In this document: positions 1 to 11,439 of the stretch, piece after piece
How the letters are laid out: every line of letters begins with the position of its first letter
Numbering within the stretch: the stretch's first letter is position 1
NCBI GenBank assembly: GCA_036924085.1
Contig: JAVGWX010000002.1
Span: 52,017,105-52,081,104, forward strand
Origin: Ariolimax columbianus
Taxonomy: Eukaryota; Mollusca; Gastropoda; Stylommatophora; Arionidae
Length of the DNA stretch: 64,000 bases
Direction: 5' to 3'
Made by a program: the position numbers and the translations under genes
Notes under the pieces: generated by a model
What the model saw: the letters and a program-made list of their open reading frames with translations, nothing else
Database searches by the model: none
What the model was told of the DNA's origin: nothing

Positions 1-129
1 CCATTTCGCTTGAGACGAATATGACATGAAGATCAATCCAGGCAAGATGTTGATGTCACGTGAACAATTTCAGAAAGGTTTCCACATCAGTGACACTGGT
101 ATCAAGCAAGTACGGGAGTTCAAATACCG
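1..129 (+). mobile_element. LINE reverse-transcriptase thumb remnant
   Basis: From base 17 the + strand reads YDMKINPGKMLMSREQF, then a stretch ending VREFKYR. This resembles the RT 'G-(M/L)-KIN-x-x-K(T/M)-x-(V/L)-M ... V-x-x-F-(K/T)-YLG' region after the YADD/FADD box of non-LTR retrotransposons. The frame is cut short by the satellite array that begins at about 127. Confidence 0.6.
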
Positions 130-1997
130 GAGACTGGTGTTAAAGCTCTTTGATCACGTCACGCCCCTGTTCTCTGAGAGTCAGTCCGGAGACTGGTGTT
201 AAAGCTCTTTGATCACGTCACGCCCCTGTTCTCTGAGAGTCAGTCCGGAGACTGGTGTTAAAGCTGTTGGATCGCGTCACGCCCCTGTTCTCTGAGAGTC
301 AGTCCGGAGACTGGTGTTAAAGCTGTTTGATCGCGTCAGTCCCCTGCTCTCTGAGAGTCAGTCCGGAGACTGGTGTTAAAGCTGTTTGATCACGTCACGC
401 CCCTGTTCTCTGAGAGTCAGTCCGGAGACTGGTGTTAAAGCTGTTTGATCGCGTCACGCCCCTGCTCTATGAGAGTCAGTCCGGAGACTGGTGTTAAAGC
501 TGTTTGATCGCGTCACGCCCCTGTTCTCTGAGAGTCAGTCCGGAGACTGGTGTTAAAGCTCTTTGATCACGTCACGCCCCTGTTCTCTGAGAGTCAGTCC
601 GGAGACTGGTGTTAAAGCTGTTTGATCACGTCCCGCCCCTGCTCGCTGAGAGTCAGTCCGGAGACTGGTGTTAAAGCTCTTTGATCACGTCACGCCCCTG
701 TTCTCTGAGAGTCAGTCCGGAGACTGGTGTTAAAGCTGTTTGATCACGTCCCGCCCCTGCTCGCTGAGAGTCAGTCGGGAGACTGGTGTTAAAGCTGTTC
801 GATCGCGTCACGCCCCTGCTCTACGAGAGTCAGTCCGTAGACTGATGTTAAGGATGCTTGATCACGTCACGCCACTGCTCTCTGAGAGTCAGTCCGGAGA
901 CTGGTGTTAAAGATGCTTGATCACGTCACGCCCCTGCTCTATGAGAGTCAGTCCGGAGACTGGTGTTAAAGATGCTTGATCACGTCACGCCCCTGCTCTA
1001 TGAGAGTCAGTCCGGAGACTTCTGTTAAAGCTGCTTGATCACGTCACGCCCCTGCTCTATGAGAGTCAGTCCGGAGACTGGTGTTAAAGCTCTTTGATCA
1101 CGTCACGCCCCTGTTCTCTGAGAGTCAGTCCGGAGACTGGTGTTAAAGCTGTTGGATCGCGTCACGCCCCTGCTCTATGAGAGTCAGTCCGGAGACTGGT
1201 GTTAAAGATGCTTGATCACGTCACGCCCCTGTTCTCTGAGAGTCAGTCCGGAGACTGGTGTTAAAGCTCTTTGATCACGTCACGCCCCTGTTCTCTGAGA
1301 GTCAGTCCGGAGACTGGTGTTAAAGCTGTTGGATCGCGTCACGCCCCTGCTCTATGAGAGTCAGTCCGGAGACTGGTGTTAAAGATGCTTGATCACGTCA
1401 CGCCCCTGCTCTATGAGAGTCAGTCCGGAGACTGGTGTTAAAGATGCTTGATCACGTCACGCCCCTGCTCTATGAGAGTCAGTCCGGAGACTGGTGTTAA
1501 AGCTGCTTGATCACGTCACGCCCCTGCTCTATGAGAGTCAGTCCGGAGACTGGTGTTAAAGATGCTTGATCACGTCACGCCCCTGCTCTATGAGAGTCAG
1601 TCCGGAGACTGGTGTTAAAGATGCTTGATCACGTCACGCCCCTGCTCTATGAGAGTCAGTCCGGAGACTGGTGTTAAAGATGCTTGATCACGTCACGCCC
1701 CTGCTCTATGAGAGTCAGTCCGGAGACTGGTGTTAAAGATGCTTGATCACGTCACGCCCCTGCTCTATGAGAGTCAGTCCGGAGACTGGTGTTAAAGATG
1801 CTTGATCACGTCACGCCCCTGCTCTATGAGAGTTAGTCCGGAGACTGGTGTTAAAGCTCTTTGATCACGTCACGCCCCTGTTCTCTGAGAGTCAGTCCGG
1901 AGACTGGTGTTAAAGCTGCTTGATCACGTCACGCCCCTGCTCTATGAGAGTCAGTCCGGAGACTGGTGTTAAAGCTGCTTGATCACGTCACTCTCCC
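127..1997 (+). repeat. 59-bp tandem satellite, about 31-32 copies
   Basis: A 59-bp unit repeats with almost no indels; the same motif shifts by exactly one base per 60-base line. Its core is GGAGACTGGTGTTAAAG, followed by a variable CTCTTTGATCACG / CTGTTGGATCGCG / GATGCTTGATCACG segment and then TCACGCCCCTG. Unit variants alternate in a way that suggests higher-order duplication. Since 59 is not a multiple of three, it cannot keep one protein frame. Confidence 0.97.
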
Positions 1998-2439
1998 ATT
2001 CTCCGTTCTCGACAGAGATCTTCAGGTCAGCATGTCTGCATCACAATATTCTGAACGCCTGTGTAATTCTCGATTTTATTTCTTGAACGCCCACTTCTTC
2101 TTTTGCCCAGAATTTTGCCTTCCAGCATTTTCAATAATATGGCTCAATGTCTCATATTGTGGTCTAGACAGTGCAATCTTCCTTTTTAAATGTTTTTCAT
2201 TAGTTGTCCCTGTGCCCCGTTATAGTTAATTAAGCACTTGCTCGTGTATTATGTACTAACAATTGAACGAAAGACAGTAACTCAATCTACGGCGGTGATC
2301 GTTTACCGAAACGGCCGTTATATCTGGGTATTTCTTAGCAAGCTTTCAGGCGTCAACTTGAATATATCTAAAGAAAGCATTTGTTAGCCTGAGGCTTTTT
2401 GTATCTCCGTAGATCGTGTCCATGAATGTTATGGGCGAT

Positions 2440-3850
2440 GGTCACGTGTGCTTTCTCTGCTCATCGTATGTTGGACATCTTTTTAGCTGACGCTAAGCAG
2501 TCCATTTGTCAGTGCTGCAGACACATCCATCTCCATGTCCTATTCTTACTTTGTTGAAAAGTCTGTTGTGGCTTGTGCGGAGTCTAAAGTAACTACCTGC
2601 TCATCTCTGTTGAGTTAGTAATATGCATCATTTGGTTGATGACCCGTGTCCTCTGCTTTCCATTCATAAGTTATGTCAGGTCTGGAAAAATGATTCCTGA
2701 ACATCTGCTGCAAAATTGGTCGACATACGAGGCCTAGATAAAGCACGTGTGGCCATCACCAGTGCCAACACTAGAGAAGCTCTATGGCAGTGACTACAGC
2801 TTCTTTCTTTGCTTTCTTTGAACAAATTCAAGTCGAAGTCTGACAGCGTACGAAGAAGAAGAAATCAGGTTGAGGTATCTTTCCATCTGTTCACCTTCTC
2901 TTGTAAATCTGTTAGGTTGTCATTGCCAAAAATACTACAATGAGGCGGAATCCACTGTATCAGAACTGTCTTGAACCGGTGATGTAGTTTATAGAGAATC
3001 ACCCTTAGTTCCTTTATGTGCATATATGGCTCCCCAGCGCCGCAACCACGGACGGTGTGTCTGTGACGAGTACTACTTCTCTCTTTGCGTTTTCATTTGT
3101 TATTAGAGTTTCTGCTGTAGTTTTCAAGGCGTCCTGCCTCAGCTTTGAAGTTACATGAAAATGTTAATGTCGTCACTGACAGCTGTCCTTGTTTACTATT
3201 TAGTCTTAGAAATATCCGTCCATCGTCTTTCTGTATTACATTTGTTGCTGATCCATCTGTATGTACACGGTCCAGATGTTGTTTGTGTAGTGACTCTGTG
3301 TTTTACAATTATGACTCTTCTTTCTGTTTCTGTTATTTTTGTTTGTGTTTAAATGGTGGGAAATGTGTTCTCTATCAGCTCCGAAAATCGCTTTCTCCAG
3401 GTGGAAAGCATGTGTATCGTGTGCATAGGTTTCATTTCTGATGTGCCCTTTATAGGATCTGTTCTCCAATTTCTTTTCACTGTTGCCACAAAAGTCACTC
3501 AGCTTGAGTCTTTCTCTTCTAATGCCATTTATTCTATGGTATATTGGATGGTCTATCAGCCTTCTGAATTTCTCACTTTGTTGTTGGGCACTCCTGTCTC
3601 TTCTGCAGTCCATTGATTGCAAGTTAGTTATTTTTCCAGTTCTCCAATCGGCGTGGCAATCATGTCCCCTGTTTTGATTCGCATTGCTTGGTTTTGAACT
3701 CTATTTATTGCCATAGCTTGATTTGGTTGCAGTTGCTATGTCATATTCTAGGACAGGTCTCACTCATTCAGTGTACATCTTTTTAAATACATTTTTATCT
3801 GCCCTCCCTCAAGTTGTTCCAGCAAGAGTGTTCATGATTGCCACATAACA
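2440..3850 (-). mobile_element. RNase-H-bearing LINE remnant (RT thumb + RNase H), interrupted
   Basis: On the minus strand, 3845-3240 carries a broken RT thumb (VRPVLEYDIATAT, LQSMDCRRDRSAQQQSEKF). About 3000-2880 reads VLIQWIPPHCSIFGN, the RNase H 'QW(V/I)PxHxxIxGN' motif. 2640-2440 matches the C-terminal part seen intact at 53.9 kb. The middle is interrupted by a + strand fragment of the same family. The ORFs here contain several stops and frameshifts. Family placement (I/Ingi-like) is inference from RT plus RNase H. Confidence 0.7.
2685..2868 (+). mobile_element. 3' fragment of the RNase-H LINE, inserted inside an opposite copy
   Basis: The + strand sequence encoding EHLLQNW and the following bases through the end of the ORF match 54010-54195 closely. 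It ends in the same cgtacgaagaagaagaa tail. It lies between two minus-oriented parts of an older copy. Confidence 0.75.
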
Positions 3851-3851
3851 T

Positions 3852-4108
3852 TCAGTTCAGTTCAGTTCATCCCGTAACCCATCAGGTCGTTGGGGCACAC
3901 ACGAAGACACTCCCAAAATCCCGCGCCATCCCTCTCTGTCTGTTGCCACCTGACGTATCTCACCGGGACGAAGGCCTGAACACTAAGTGATGTTGTCCAC
4001 CCATCTCTTCCTTGGACGTCCTCGCCCTCTCTGTCCCGGTGCGGAACTAAAGAGTATCGAGTTGGTAATTCCGTTGGACCTCGCGACGTGCCCGCACCAG
4101 GCCATCTT
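3852..4108 (-). mobile_element. LINE RT C-terminal fragment with (TGAAC)n tail
   Basis: The minus strand reads MAWCGHVARSNGITNSILF, then GRGRPRKRWVDNIT, then GEIRQVATDREGWRGI and VPQRPDGLRDE. This is the usual C-terminal 'GRPRKRW(V/I)DNI ... DRxxWR' end of RT ORFs in animal LINEs. The 3' end is a short (TGAAC)n microsatellite at 3850-3870. Confidence 0.8.
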
Positions 4109-4206
4109 TCGTCTTAACTTAACTTAACTTAACTTAACTTAACTTAACTTAACGTCTTTATACTGGTTTAGAAGACTCTGCAGAGTTCCATTTACATCAC
4201 CTTCCT

Positions 4207-5673
4207 CTAGAAGCTGTACGCATCCAATCTGTTCTTAAATGCATTGACCGTCCCAGCCTCCACCACCTCACTTGGCAATGCATTCCAAGCATTCACAACT
4301 CTCTGGCTAAAGAAATACTTCCTAATATCTAATCTGGACCTCTCCTTAGTCAACTTGTAGCTGTGCCCTCTTGTCCTTGTTGGTGGTTGTACTTTAAAAA
4401 ACTTGTTATAGTCTACTTTATCCATTCCTCTGATCATCTTATACACCTGTATTAAGTCACCACGAATTCTTCTCTCTTCTAGACACTGAAGGCCAGTTCT
4501 TTTTAATCTTTCTTCATAACTGTAATTCTGGAATCCCACTATCAGCTTTGTCGCTCTTTTTTGTATTCTCTCCAGCATGTCTATATCCCCTCTCTGATAA
4601 GGACTCCACACATGTACACAGTACTCCAATCTAGGTCTAACTAATGTTTTATACAGTTTGACTATCACTTCCTTGCTTCTATGTTTAATATTTCTTTTTA
4701 TCATCCCTAACATTGCATTTGCCTTTTTTACTGCTACCTGAACTTGCTTCCTCACCTTACATGTATGATCTATTATAACCCCTAAGTCCCTTTCTTTATC
4801 TATCTTTCTAATATTGTTCTCTCCCATTCTGTAATTATGTTCCATATTGGATCTACCCATGTGGATGACTGTACATTTATCTACATTAAACTCCATTTGC
4901 CAGATTACAGACCATTCTCGAATTTTATCTAAATCTGACCTCAATATATCCACTTCTGCTTTAGATGAGACACTACTGCATAGTTTTGTGTCATCAGCAA
5001 ATTTTGCAATAATGGATCCCATACCTATGTCCAAATCATTTATATATATCAAGAATAAAATTGGTCCCAAAACCGAGCCCTGTGGCACTCCACTTTTCAC
5101 TTCACACCACTCAGAGTACTCCTTATTTATACCCACCCTTTGCCTTCTTCCCGTTAACCAATTTTCAATCCATTTGGCAACTTCCCCACCTATTCCATGT
5201 GATTTTAATTTTCGAAATAATCTTTGATGAGGTACTCTATGAAAGGCCTTTGCAAAATCCAGATAAATAACATCCACTGGCTCCCCTTTATCTAACATTT
5301 TGGTAACCTCCTCCATGAATTCTAATAGATTTGTTAAGCCTGATCTCCCTCTGGTAAACCCATGCTGATTATTTCTAATTAGATTAAATTTGTCTAAATG
5401 CATTACAATGTTTTCTTTGATTATTGACTCTAACAATTTACAGACTATGCTCGTTAAGCTCACAGGTCTATAGTTTGATGGATCTGCCTTTTTGCCCTTT
5501 TTGAATAAGGGGATCACTCCCGCATCTTTCCAATCCCGTGGAACAATCCCTTGTGCAAGTGATTGAGAACATAATTTAGCCAATGGTTTTGCTAATTGGT
5601 CTCTAATTTCAAACAGCAATTTTGGATGAATACCATCTTGACCTGGACATTTATCCACTTTCAACCCCTCCAA
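4207..5673 (-). pseudogene. CR1-like reverse transcriptase ORF segment
   Basis: An open 488-codon stretch ends near the element's 3' end with NAFKNRLDAYSF, the usual CR1 terminus. All main RT blocks are visible, including FADD. The frame upstream is separated by a TGA within MVF*KLEG and by the frameshift at about 5850, so the full protein cannot be made from this copy. Confidence 0.88.
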
Positions 5674-5747
5674 TTTTCAAAAAACCATTTCCTCTGTAAT
5701 ACAGATTGATCCTAATCCTGCTGTATCCATGTCTCTTTGAAAAATAT

Positions 5748-6668
5748 CTACAGACTCTGGGATCTTGGAGCAGTCCTCTTTTGTGTACACTGTGCCAAAG
5801 TAGTGATTGAGTAGATTTTCTGCCTCCCTATTTTCACTAATTTTTTTTTTCCTGTGCTGTCTATGAGAGGGCCTACTTTGTCCTTTGATCTTTGTTTATT
5901 TCTAACATAAGAGAAGAAGCTTTTACTATCAGTCTTGATCCTCTGAGCAAGTTTCTTTTCGAAGTCTATTTTTGCTGTTTTATTCGCTTTCTGAGATATG
6001 TTCTGCTTGTCCAAATATTTTAAATATGTTTCTTTTGATTTACCTGCCTCTATATATTTTTTCCATGCTTTATTTTTAGCTCTTCTACATTTAACTACAA
6101 TTTTAGTGATCCACGTTTTACGCTTGGGGTTTACTTCCCTATATGGAACACATTGCTCTTTTAGCGTTTCGAGAACTGCTTTAAAACTCACCCACTCCTG
6201 TTCAACATCTGTTCCTCTGACAATATCTTCCCAGATTATGTGGTTCGCTGCCTCTTTCATCCTCTTAACATCTGTCTTAGAGTAGTCATATGTTCGCGTG
6301 TTTATGTTCACTTCTTTCCCTGCAATAAGATCCCATCGGATGATTTGATGGTCATTTGAGTTAAACAGTTCCCCTACGGTAACGTTTTCAATCATATTTT
6401 CCTCTGTAGTAAAAGCTAGGTCGAGTATGTTTTTGCCTCTGGTGGCTGCTACTACATGTTGAATTAAAAAATTTTCAGTTATGCACTTAACAAAAGGTTT
6501 TGACTCTACAAGTGCTTCTGCCATATCCAATTTTATTTCTGGAAAGTTGAAATCCCCCATTAATAATAATTTCCTATCACTTGCCTTTACTATGCTACTA
6601 ATCAGCTCCTCATCTTCCTCCTTTTGATAGCTGTGAACAGATCTTAAAAAGTACCAATTGAAGCACAT
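5748..6668 (-). pseudogene. CR1-like endonuclease C-terminal part and linker
   Basis: GDFNFPEIKLD and SNDHQI are the conserved Asp/Asn and terminal His motifs of APE-type LINE endonucleases. The first half of the domain is missing. The basic linker (KCRRAKNKAWKKYIEAGKSK) leads toward the RT. The last residues before 5748 are out of frame because of the frameshift near 5850. Confidence 0.85.
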
Positions 6669-6669
6669 G

Positions 6670-7360
6670 TAATTAACAAATATAGAATTACAATACCTTC
6701 GTTCTTAAGTTCCATACTCTATTTCATTAATCAACTCATATAGAAAGACATGATTTGTAGAATAGTATTCGCTTACAATTCAAACTCAAACAATCTATGG
6801 TTGACAAACCATTGTAATTTAGAAATAAGAATAGTCAACTGTGCAGATGAATGAAACAGGAGACAATCTGATCGCATAGGTAGAATTAATCATCCACTTT
6901 ATACGGTAAATCAAATATTCTACCCTTGACTGCAGAGATTCTGCATAAAATGAACATATAATTTAATAGAGCTTACACATTAATGAATATGACCAGTTTT
7001 ATCTGTGCAACTTTTCGTCAGTATAGACATATTTATATGAACAGCATACCATTTTTTTTAGATTGTGAATACAAAATACTTTAATGAATAAATTTGTAAA
7101 TTAACACAAAACAGAGCAGATAAGGTTCTGTCTGGAGTGCATGAATTTGATTCTGCACAAGATAACGCGAATGAACGAAATCAAATCTAAACCACTATTT
7201 GTTTGTCCTGGTCGATAATTTTCCACTTCCTGGTATCTGTGCTACAGGAAAGAGTAAAAAACTTGCTAGCTATAATTATTTATTTTTAGTACTGTGTATC
7301 GGGTTCGGCAGTGAAGATGTATGGATAAGCTTCATCCTATGTTTGACAGTTGTTTACAAG
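6670..7360. other. Upstream region of exon 1, no recognised element
   Basis: AT-rich sequence with no recognised transposon. From 7199 the frame of exon 1 is open but lacks an ATG. The sequence may contain the 5' UTR and promoter. I see no convincing TATA box, CpG island or other promoter element and mark no start site. Confidence 0.4.
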
Positions 7361-7431
7361 ATGTTCAAGAAGGAAAATTTGCGAAAGAATTTCTTGCGAG
7401 TGAAGCAAAACATCGACCAGAACCTTGGAAG
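7361..7431 (+). CDS. ARHGAP17/44: ARHGAP17/44-like exon 1 (start codon, BAR N-terminus)
   Basis: This is the first in-frame ATG, with an AAG context that places a purine at -3. It reads MFKKENLRKNFLRVKQNIDQ and then NLG plus two bases (AG). Family members start with a similar basic stretch ending in QTVGR; here it ends QNLGR, with the arginine codon completed by the first base of the next exon. The donor is AG|gtgggg, which is weaker than the other donors in the gene. Compared with the vertebrate start, about six residues (MFKKEN) are extra. The same frame is open upstream to about 7199 but has no ATG, so 7361 is the likely start. The exon is recognised from family similarity and phase agreement with exon 2, 29 kb away; no transcript evidence is available here. 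Confidence 0.82.
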
Positions 7432-7585
7432 GTGGGGCTTACAAAGTCAAATTTGTCGTTTGCTTGCACCTTGCAATAATGTCGCATTAGTCACTCTCTC
7501 CACTGTTACTCTTCTTAGAATAAGAAAGTGCACGGTTAATTATGCAATTTTCTTTCCTCATTTGTTATGCCATAGTGTTTGATAA

Positions 7586-9280
7586 ATCATACATTTCCAT
7601 TCACATTACCAGAGATGGCAGAGAAAGAGTTTGCAATATTCCATTAGTCAGAGTATTTTGACTTTTGTTTTTGTGGCAACATTTTTTTTAGAACAGAGTG
7701 ACGAGAGTGCATTCCAACTGCCAAGACAAATGGGACATCATTGTAATCATTACAATGTAGTCTAATTGTTTAATTGCATGAATTGAAACTAAAAACAGAT
7801 GTCAGATGGTTAGTATTTGTTAACTGATGAGCGAAGGAGGACCGGGGGGGGGGGGGGGTGTGTGGTGGTGGTGGTGCCAGTGGTGGTTATAATTTATAGC
7901 CTAAGGCAGGCTAAGGTATAAATGCTGCTTGCCCATGCAGTGTACAGGACATCCTTTTTTTTACACTGTATAAAAAAGAAAAGAAAACCTGCTTTTTTGG
8001 GGTTTTGAACCTGTGCTGTAAACGCTTTGACGCCTGACTTGTAGACAAACTGCTCCTCCGCCCACTCAGTAATTATACACAAGGATACAAGGAGTTAATG
8101 GTTGTGTAATTTCTTCATTTACCTAGAAACAAGCTCTTTGATACTGGAAGTGAGAAAGAGAGTTTTGCATTGCAATTTAAAACCAGTTTTGTTTTCAAGG
8201 TAACATTCTTGGACATTGAGTAAACAAACGGAATATTGACATGCAGCAACATAAATGTGGTTACTGCGGAGAATGATGTGCATATCTTGATTAGAACCTA
8301 GCGAAGGAAGTGAGGATATATTACAAGAAACACTAACAGTGTTTAAAAAGGCAAACAGAATTCAATGGATATTAACTTTGACAAAATCATTTGAAAGTTG
8401 GAAATATCAAAGGTAGGAGATGGACAGTGATGAATGGCAGGACACGATGTCTGGGAAAATACTAAACATCTGATTTACTTCAGCACTCACAGGGCAGATT
8501 ATTTTTCAGAGAATTAATGATCACTATGTGTGACACATGATGATGGCTATCACCAAGAATATTCATGAATTTACTCATTACTATTATCCTGCAAAAAAGC
8601 TTAACATAATTTAGTTTTATGAGGTCAATTATTTTACTTGACTAACCTATCCTTTGTCGATCAATATTTCTCTGTGCATAGTTTATAATAAAAATCTCTA
8701 TCATATGTTAGATCAATGATGCAGTGCACAATAAATCTGCCGGTAATTGAATGTCAATCATTAAATGAAATTACTAACTTAGTTCCTCTTTTGCCTTGCG
8801 GTATAGAGGTTCATTAAATAAAATGAATGTTTTGAAAGTGCTATGCTGGCTCCTGTAGATGATCATGGTTTTCCCCAACTGCTGTTCTTGACTTTGCTCA
8901 GCTATTTAATTCTGTTCGTCTATGTCAGTTTGTTTGATTGTGTAGTATATTATCTTGTAATGATACTTTATTTTTTTTTTCAATCAGCTTTTGAATTGTC
9001 AAAATGTGCTGTAACGTTCCTGTCTCATAACATGTCCATTAAAAGTACATTTTCATTTTTTGATTTATTCAATGAACATTTTTTGCTCAGTGGCCTCTTT
9101 AAGGAAATGATTATTTTTTGCACATTACATTTTTTGCTAATGAATTTAGCTTTGAACAATACATGCCAGATTGCTATTTTTGTATAGTTCTGCTTATAGA
9201 TATAAAACACATTCATAGTGAATAACTTAATATTGACAAAGATATGATAATTGCCATTTTGTAATTCCAACAAAGTCATA
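7586..9280. other. Intronic AT-rich stretch with no recognised gene
   Basis: First part of intron 1. A run of about 17 G at 7843-7859 is followed by GTGGTG repeats. The few ORFs over 80 codons are low-complexity, Phe/Leu/Lys-rich chance frames. Nothing else recognised. Confidence 0.5.
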
Positions 9281-9282
9281 CC

Positions 9283-9662
9283 CAGGTTGGCTTGGCTTAG
9301 CTTTATTCGTTCTCAATCTCCCGCTACCAAACCCTGAAAGGGCTTAAGTAGCAGATTGTAGTCCAGAGAATGGAATGCGTTGTGTCGTAGTTTACAGCTT
9401 GACGGCGATATTTGCACCTTTCGGTCCAACACATCCGACTTCAGCAAGCATTTTTTGAGTACCGGGTTAGCATTCCCTCTTTGATCCCTTCTCCTTAGCC
9501 AGTCTGCCCTACTGCCACCTGTTATCCAGGATCACCGTGTGGAGGTGTAGAAGGGTCTTGGCAGCTCTGGTTCGCTGGCCCTGATGCTAGCAGTCAACTA
9601 TGGGTCGCTGACCACTGCAGCTCATGCGCTGCTCTGCATCTTGATCCCATACCCATATTGAA
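9283..9662 (-). repeat. Short retroelement family B, near-full copy
   Basis: The minus strand matches 58052-58405 over most of its length. It starts with GGGATCAAGATGCAGAGCAG at the right end and finishes at the left with GCGGGAGATTGAGAACG. It has no visible ORF. It contains the core GCTGAAGTCGGATGTG followed by CCGAAAGGTGCAAA, which is shared with SINE family A. Confidence 0.85.
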
Positions 9663-9711
9663 AAGAACAGTACCACTCTAACATTCAAAGCATGTCATAA
9701 AAGATCTTCTA

Positions 9712-9792
9712 CGTTTGTTCTCAATCTCCCACTACCAAGCCCTGAACAGGGCTTTGCAAGTAGCAGGAAGTAGATCAAAGAACGGAATGTAT
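9712..9792 (-). repeat. Family B 3'-end fragment
   Basis: The 3' part only of the family B unit (ctaccaagccctgaacagggctttgcaagtagcagg read on +, split here into short motifs: CTACCAAGCCC, GCTTTGCAAGTAGCAGG). Compare 44890-44950. Confidence 0.7.
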
Positions 9793-10119
9793 TTATGGAA
9801 CAATAATTTGCATCCTGTTGTGAATATACCATTGTATCTTGTAAATATTGCCCATAACTTTACGCAAAGTAAAAATTTACAGCCTGATAGACTGTATCTT
9901 GATGAACCAGTGGGCGCACCTGGTATTTTTTTGGTAATAGACAAGGTGCTTTATATGCCAAAGGAGTAAACATTGAAGAGGCATTCTTCTACAAAAGTTG
10001 GGCAAAATCACATCTAACCAATAAACTCTTTGGAGGTAAAGCCCACATCTATCTCTAATCACACACTTGAATGATTTTTGGGAAACTGAACAAGCATAAA
10101 AATTGAGCCCTGAGATTTT

Positions 10120-10368
10120 GATTTTTTTTTGCGCTCGCCTTATTTCTCTATTCCCCAAGGCGGGTGTGCGTTGCACTGTAGTTTTTATTTTGCGCTGGTC
10201 GGCCCAGTGCATCCGACTTCAGCATGCATTTTATGTAAGGGTCTGCTTCCTCCTGCATTTTCTAAGGGTTTGCTTCCTCGGGGTAACGGCCGGTGCTGTG
10301 ATGGGGATCGAACCCAGCACCTTCTGGTTGTGAGCCGTGCCACTTAACCACTAGGCCACGCCGTCCCC
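10120..10368 (-). repeat. tRNA-derived SINE family A, copy 1
   Basis: Minus strand head GGCGTGGCCTAGTGGTTAAG (box A) and GGTTCGATCCCC (box B), then the unit GCATGCTGAAGTCGGATG and a 3' A-rich end (T run at 10121-10130). The pol III box spacing is tRNA-like, but no tRNA cloverleaf is intact. About 249 bp. Confidence 0.93.
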
Positions 10369-10369
10369 A

Positions 10370-10715
10370 CAGCCCTGCGATTTAAACAGTGTGTATTAGA
10401 CAAAACAATGTCCTGCTAAAGGAGATATATCCATGCAGTAAATCATTTTTTTATAAATGTATTGAAATGAGTCCTGAAGTCTTTCTGAAACATATTCTGG
10501 TGCATACAATAAGGTACAGACTTCCTCATAGCAGAAACAACAGCAGGTGATGAAGTATTAGAGACTTGATTATGTCATGACTTCTTCTTTAAGAGGTGTG
10601 CTAATTGATTCCTAGAATTTCCTGGATATTGAGCTAATGAGAAAATTGTTAGAAGCAATAGAGATGGATTTTCTCAGAAGTTTGTGAAGAATCCATGATG
10701 AAGTCTGTAGTCTTC
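10370..10715. other. Intron 1 sequence, nothing recognised
   Basis: AT-rich; no ORF, repeat or motif that I can assign. Confidence 0.4.
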
Positions 10716-11150
10716 ACCAGGTCAGAGCGGCTGCCCCATCGTTTTGTCTCAGTTTCGCACCATCTGGCCAGGTCTGGTATCTCATTTCCTTATCGAGGGG
10801 GCATTCCTGTAGAATGTGTTCAGGATTCTGGCTCCCTGTTTCACATGGGCATTCATTAGTGTGTGAGATCTTTAGTTGGTGTAGATTTTCTAGTAGTCTG
10901 CAGTGACCAGTTCTTGGGTGAAATAAAGTGGTTTATTGATTTCTTTTGAGTTGGTGAATTGAGTCTGGTCTACCGCTTATGCTCATGTCTTCTCTCCATT
11001 GTTGTATATACTGGTCTCTGATATGTTCTTGATCTCTCTGTATGGTACCCGATGATTAAATTGTGCATTTTTACTGCCATCTTTTACTAGAGCGTTGGCT
11101 CTCTTATTTCCTGTGATTTCGCATTGGTAGGGTAGCAATTGGAGATGGTG
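10716..11150 (-). mobile_element. RNase-H LINE C-terminal remnant
   Basis: The minus strand near 10860-10800 reads NECPCETGSQNPEHILQECP, the Cys/His motif found after RNase H in LINEs (compare ECTCGTGKMTAEHLLQNCP at 54.0 kb). The flanking sequence is too decayed for reliable boundaries. Confidence 0.65.
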
Positions 11151-11439
11151 ACTACTTCAGTGACTCGTCTGGCCCTGGACAGAAAACTACGGCTGTGACA
11201 CCAAATGGATAAGACAAAATATGGCAATGGTAGTTTCTTTGGTTGCCTGTCTGACTCACCTGATTAATATTTCTTGTGAATATTTTCAATTTGAACATCA
11301 CGTGCAGGTGTAATTCATACACAAATGAGGAAGTGAAACAACTGTTAGCCATTTTGCAAGAAAAGTTTTCTAAAAGATCAACTAATAGGAAATTCCATTG
11401 TGTGTTTGTAAACGACATTGAATGCAATTGAATGGTGCC

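Larger units (their letters stand above)
4108..6668 (-). mobile_element. CR1-like LINE, 5'-truncated, with (GTTAA)n tail
   Basis: Minus strand. 6668-5850 encodes the C-terminal part of an AP endonuclease (LLMGDFNFPEI, NILDLAFT, SNDHQIIRWD) and a linker. 5673-4207 encodes a 488-residue RT segment with VDKCPGQDGIHPKLL, NYRPVSLTS, VIYLDFAKAFHRV, SGVPQGSVLGPILFLIYIND, the catalytic box FADDTKL, and a CR1-type C-terminus (ERDLGVIID, LVRPRLEYCVHVWSP, IQKRATKLI). The 3' end is six to seven GTTAA repeats at 4108-4152. Damage is slight: a frameshift at the T run near 5850 and a stop near 5676. It is cut off at 6668 within the endonuclease, as expected for 5' truncation. Confidence 0.92.

Noticed and set aside
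127..1997. CRISPR array
   Set aside because: The 59-bp unit repeats without unique spacers. This is eukaryotic DNA with introns and LINEs.
2440..2868. Twin-priming (5' inversion) of a single LINE
   Set aside because: Minus-oriented sequence of the same family lies on both sides of the inverted piece, which fits nested insertion better.
7199..7582. 127-codon ORF as a single-exon protein
   Set aside because: Only the part from 7361 to 7431 resembles a family; similarity stops at the donor and joins 36669 in phase.
10120..10368. Functional tRNA gene on the minus strand
   Set aside because: Boxes A and B are present, but the arms do not pair as a cloverleaf and at least three further copies with the same body and A-rich tail show it is a SINE.
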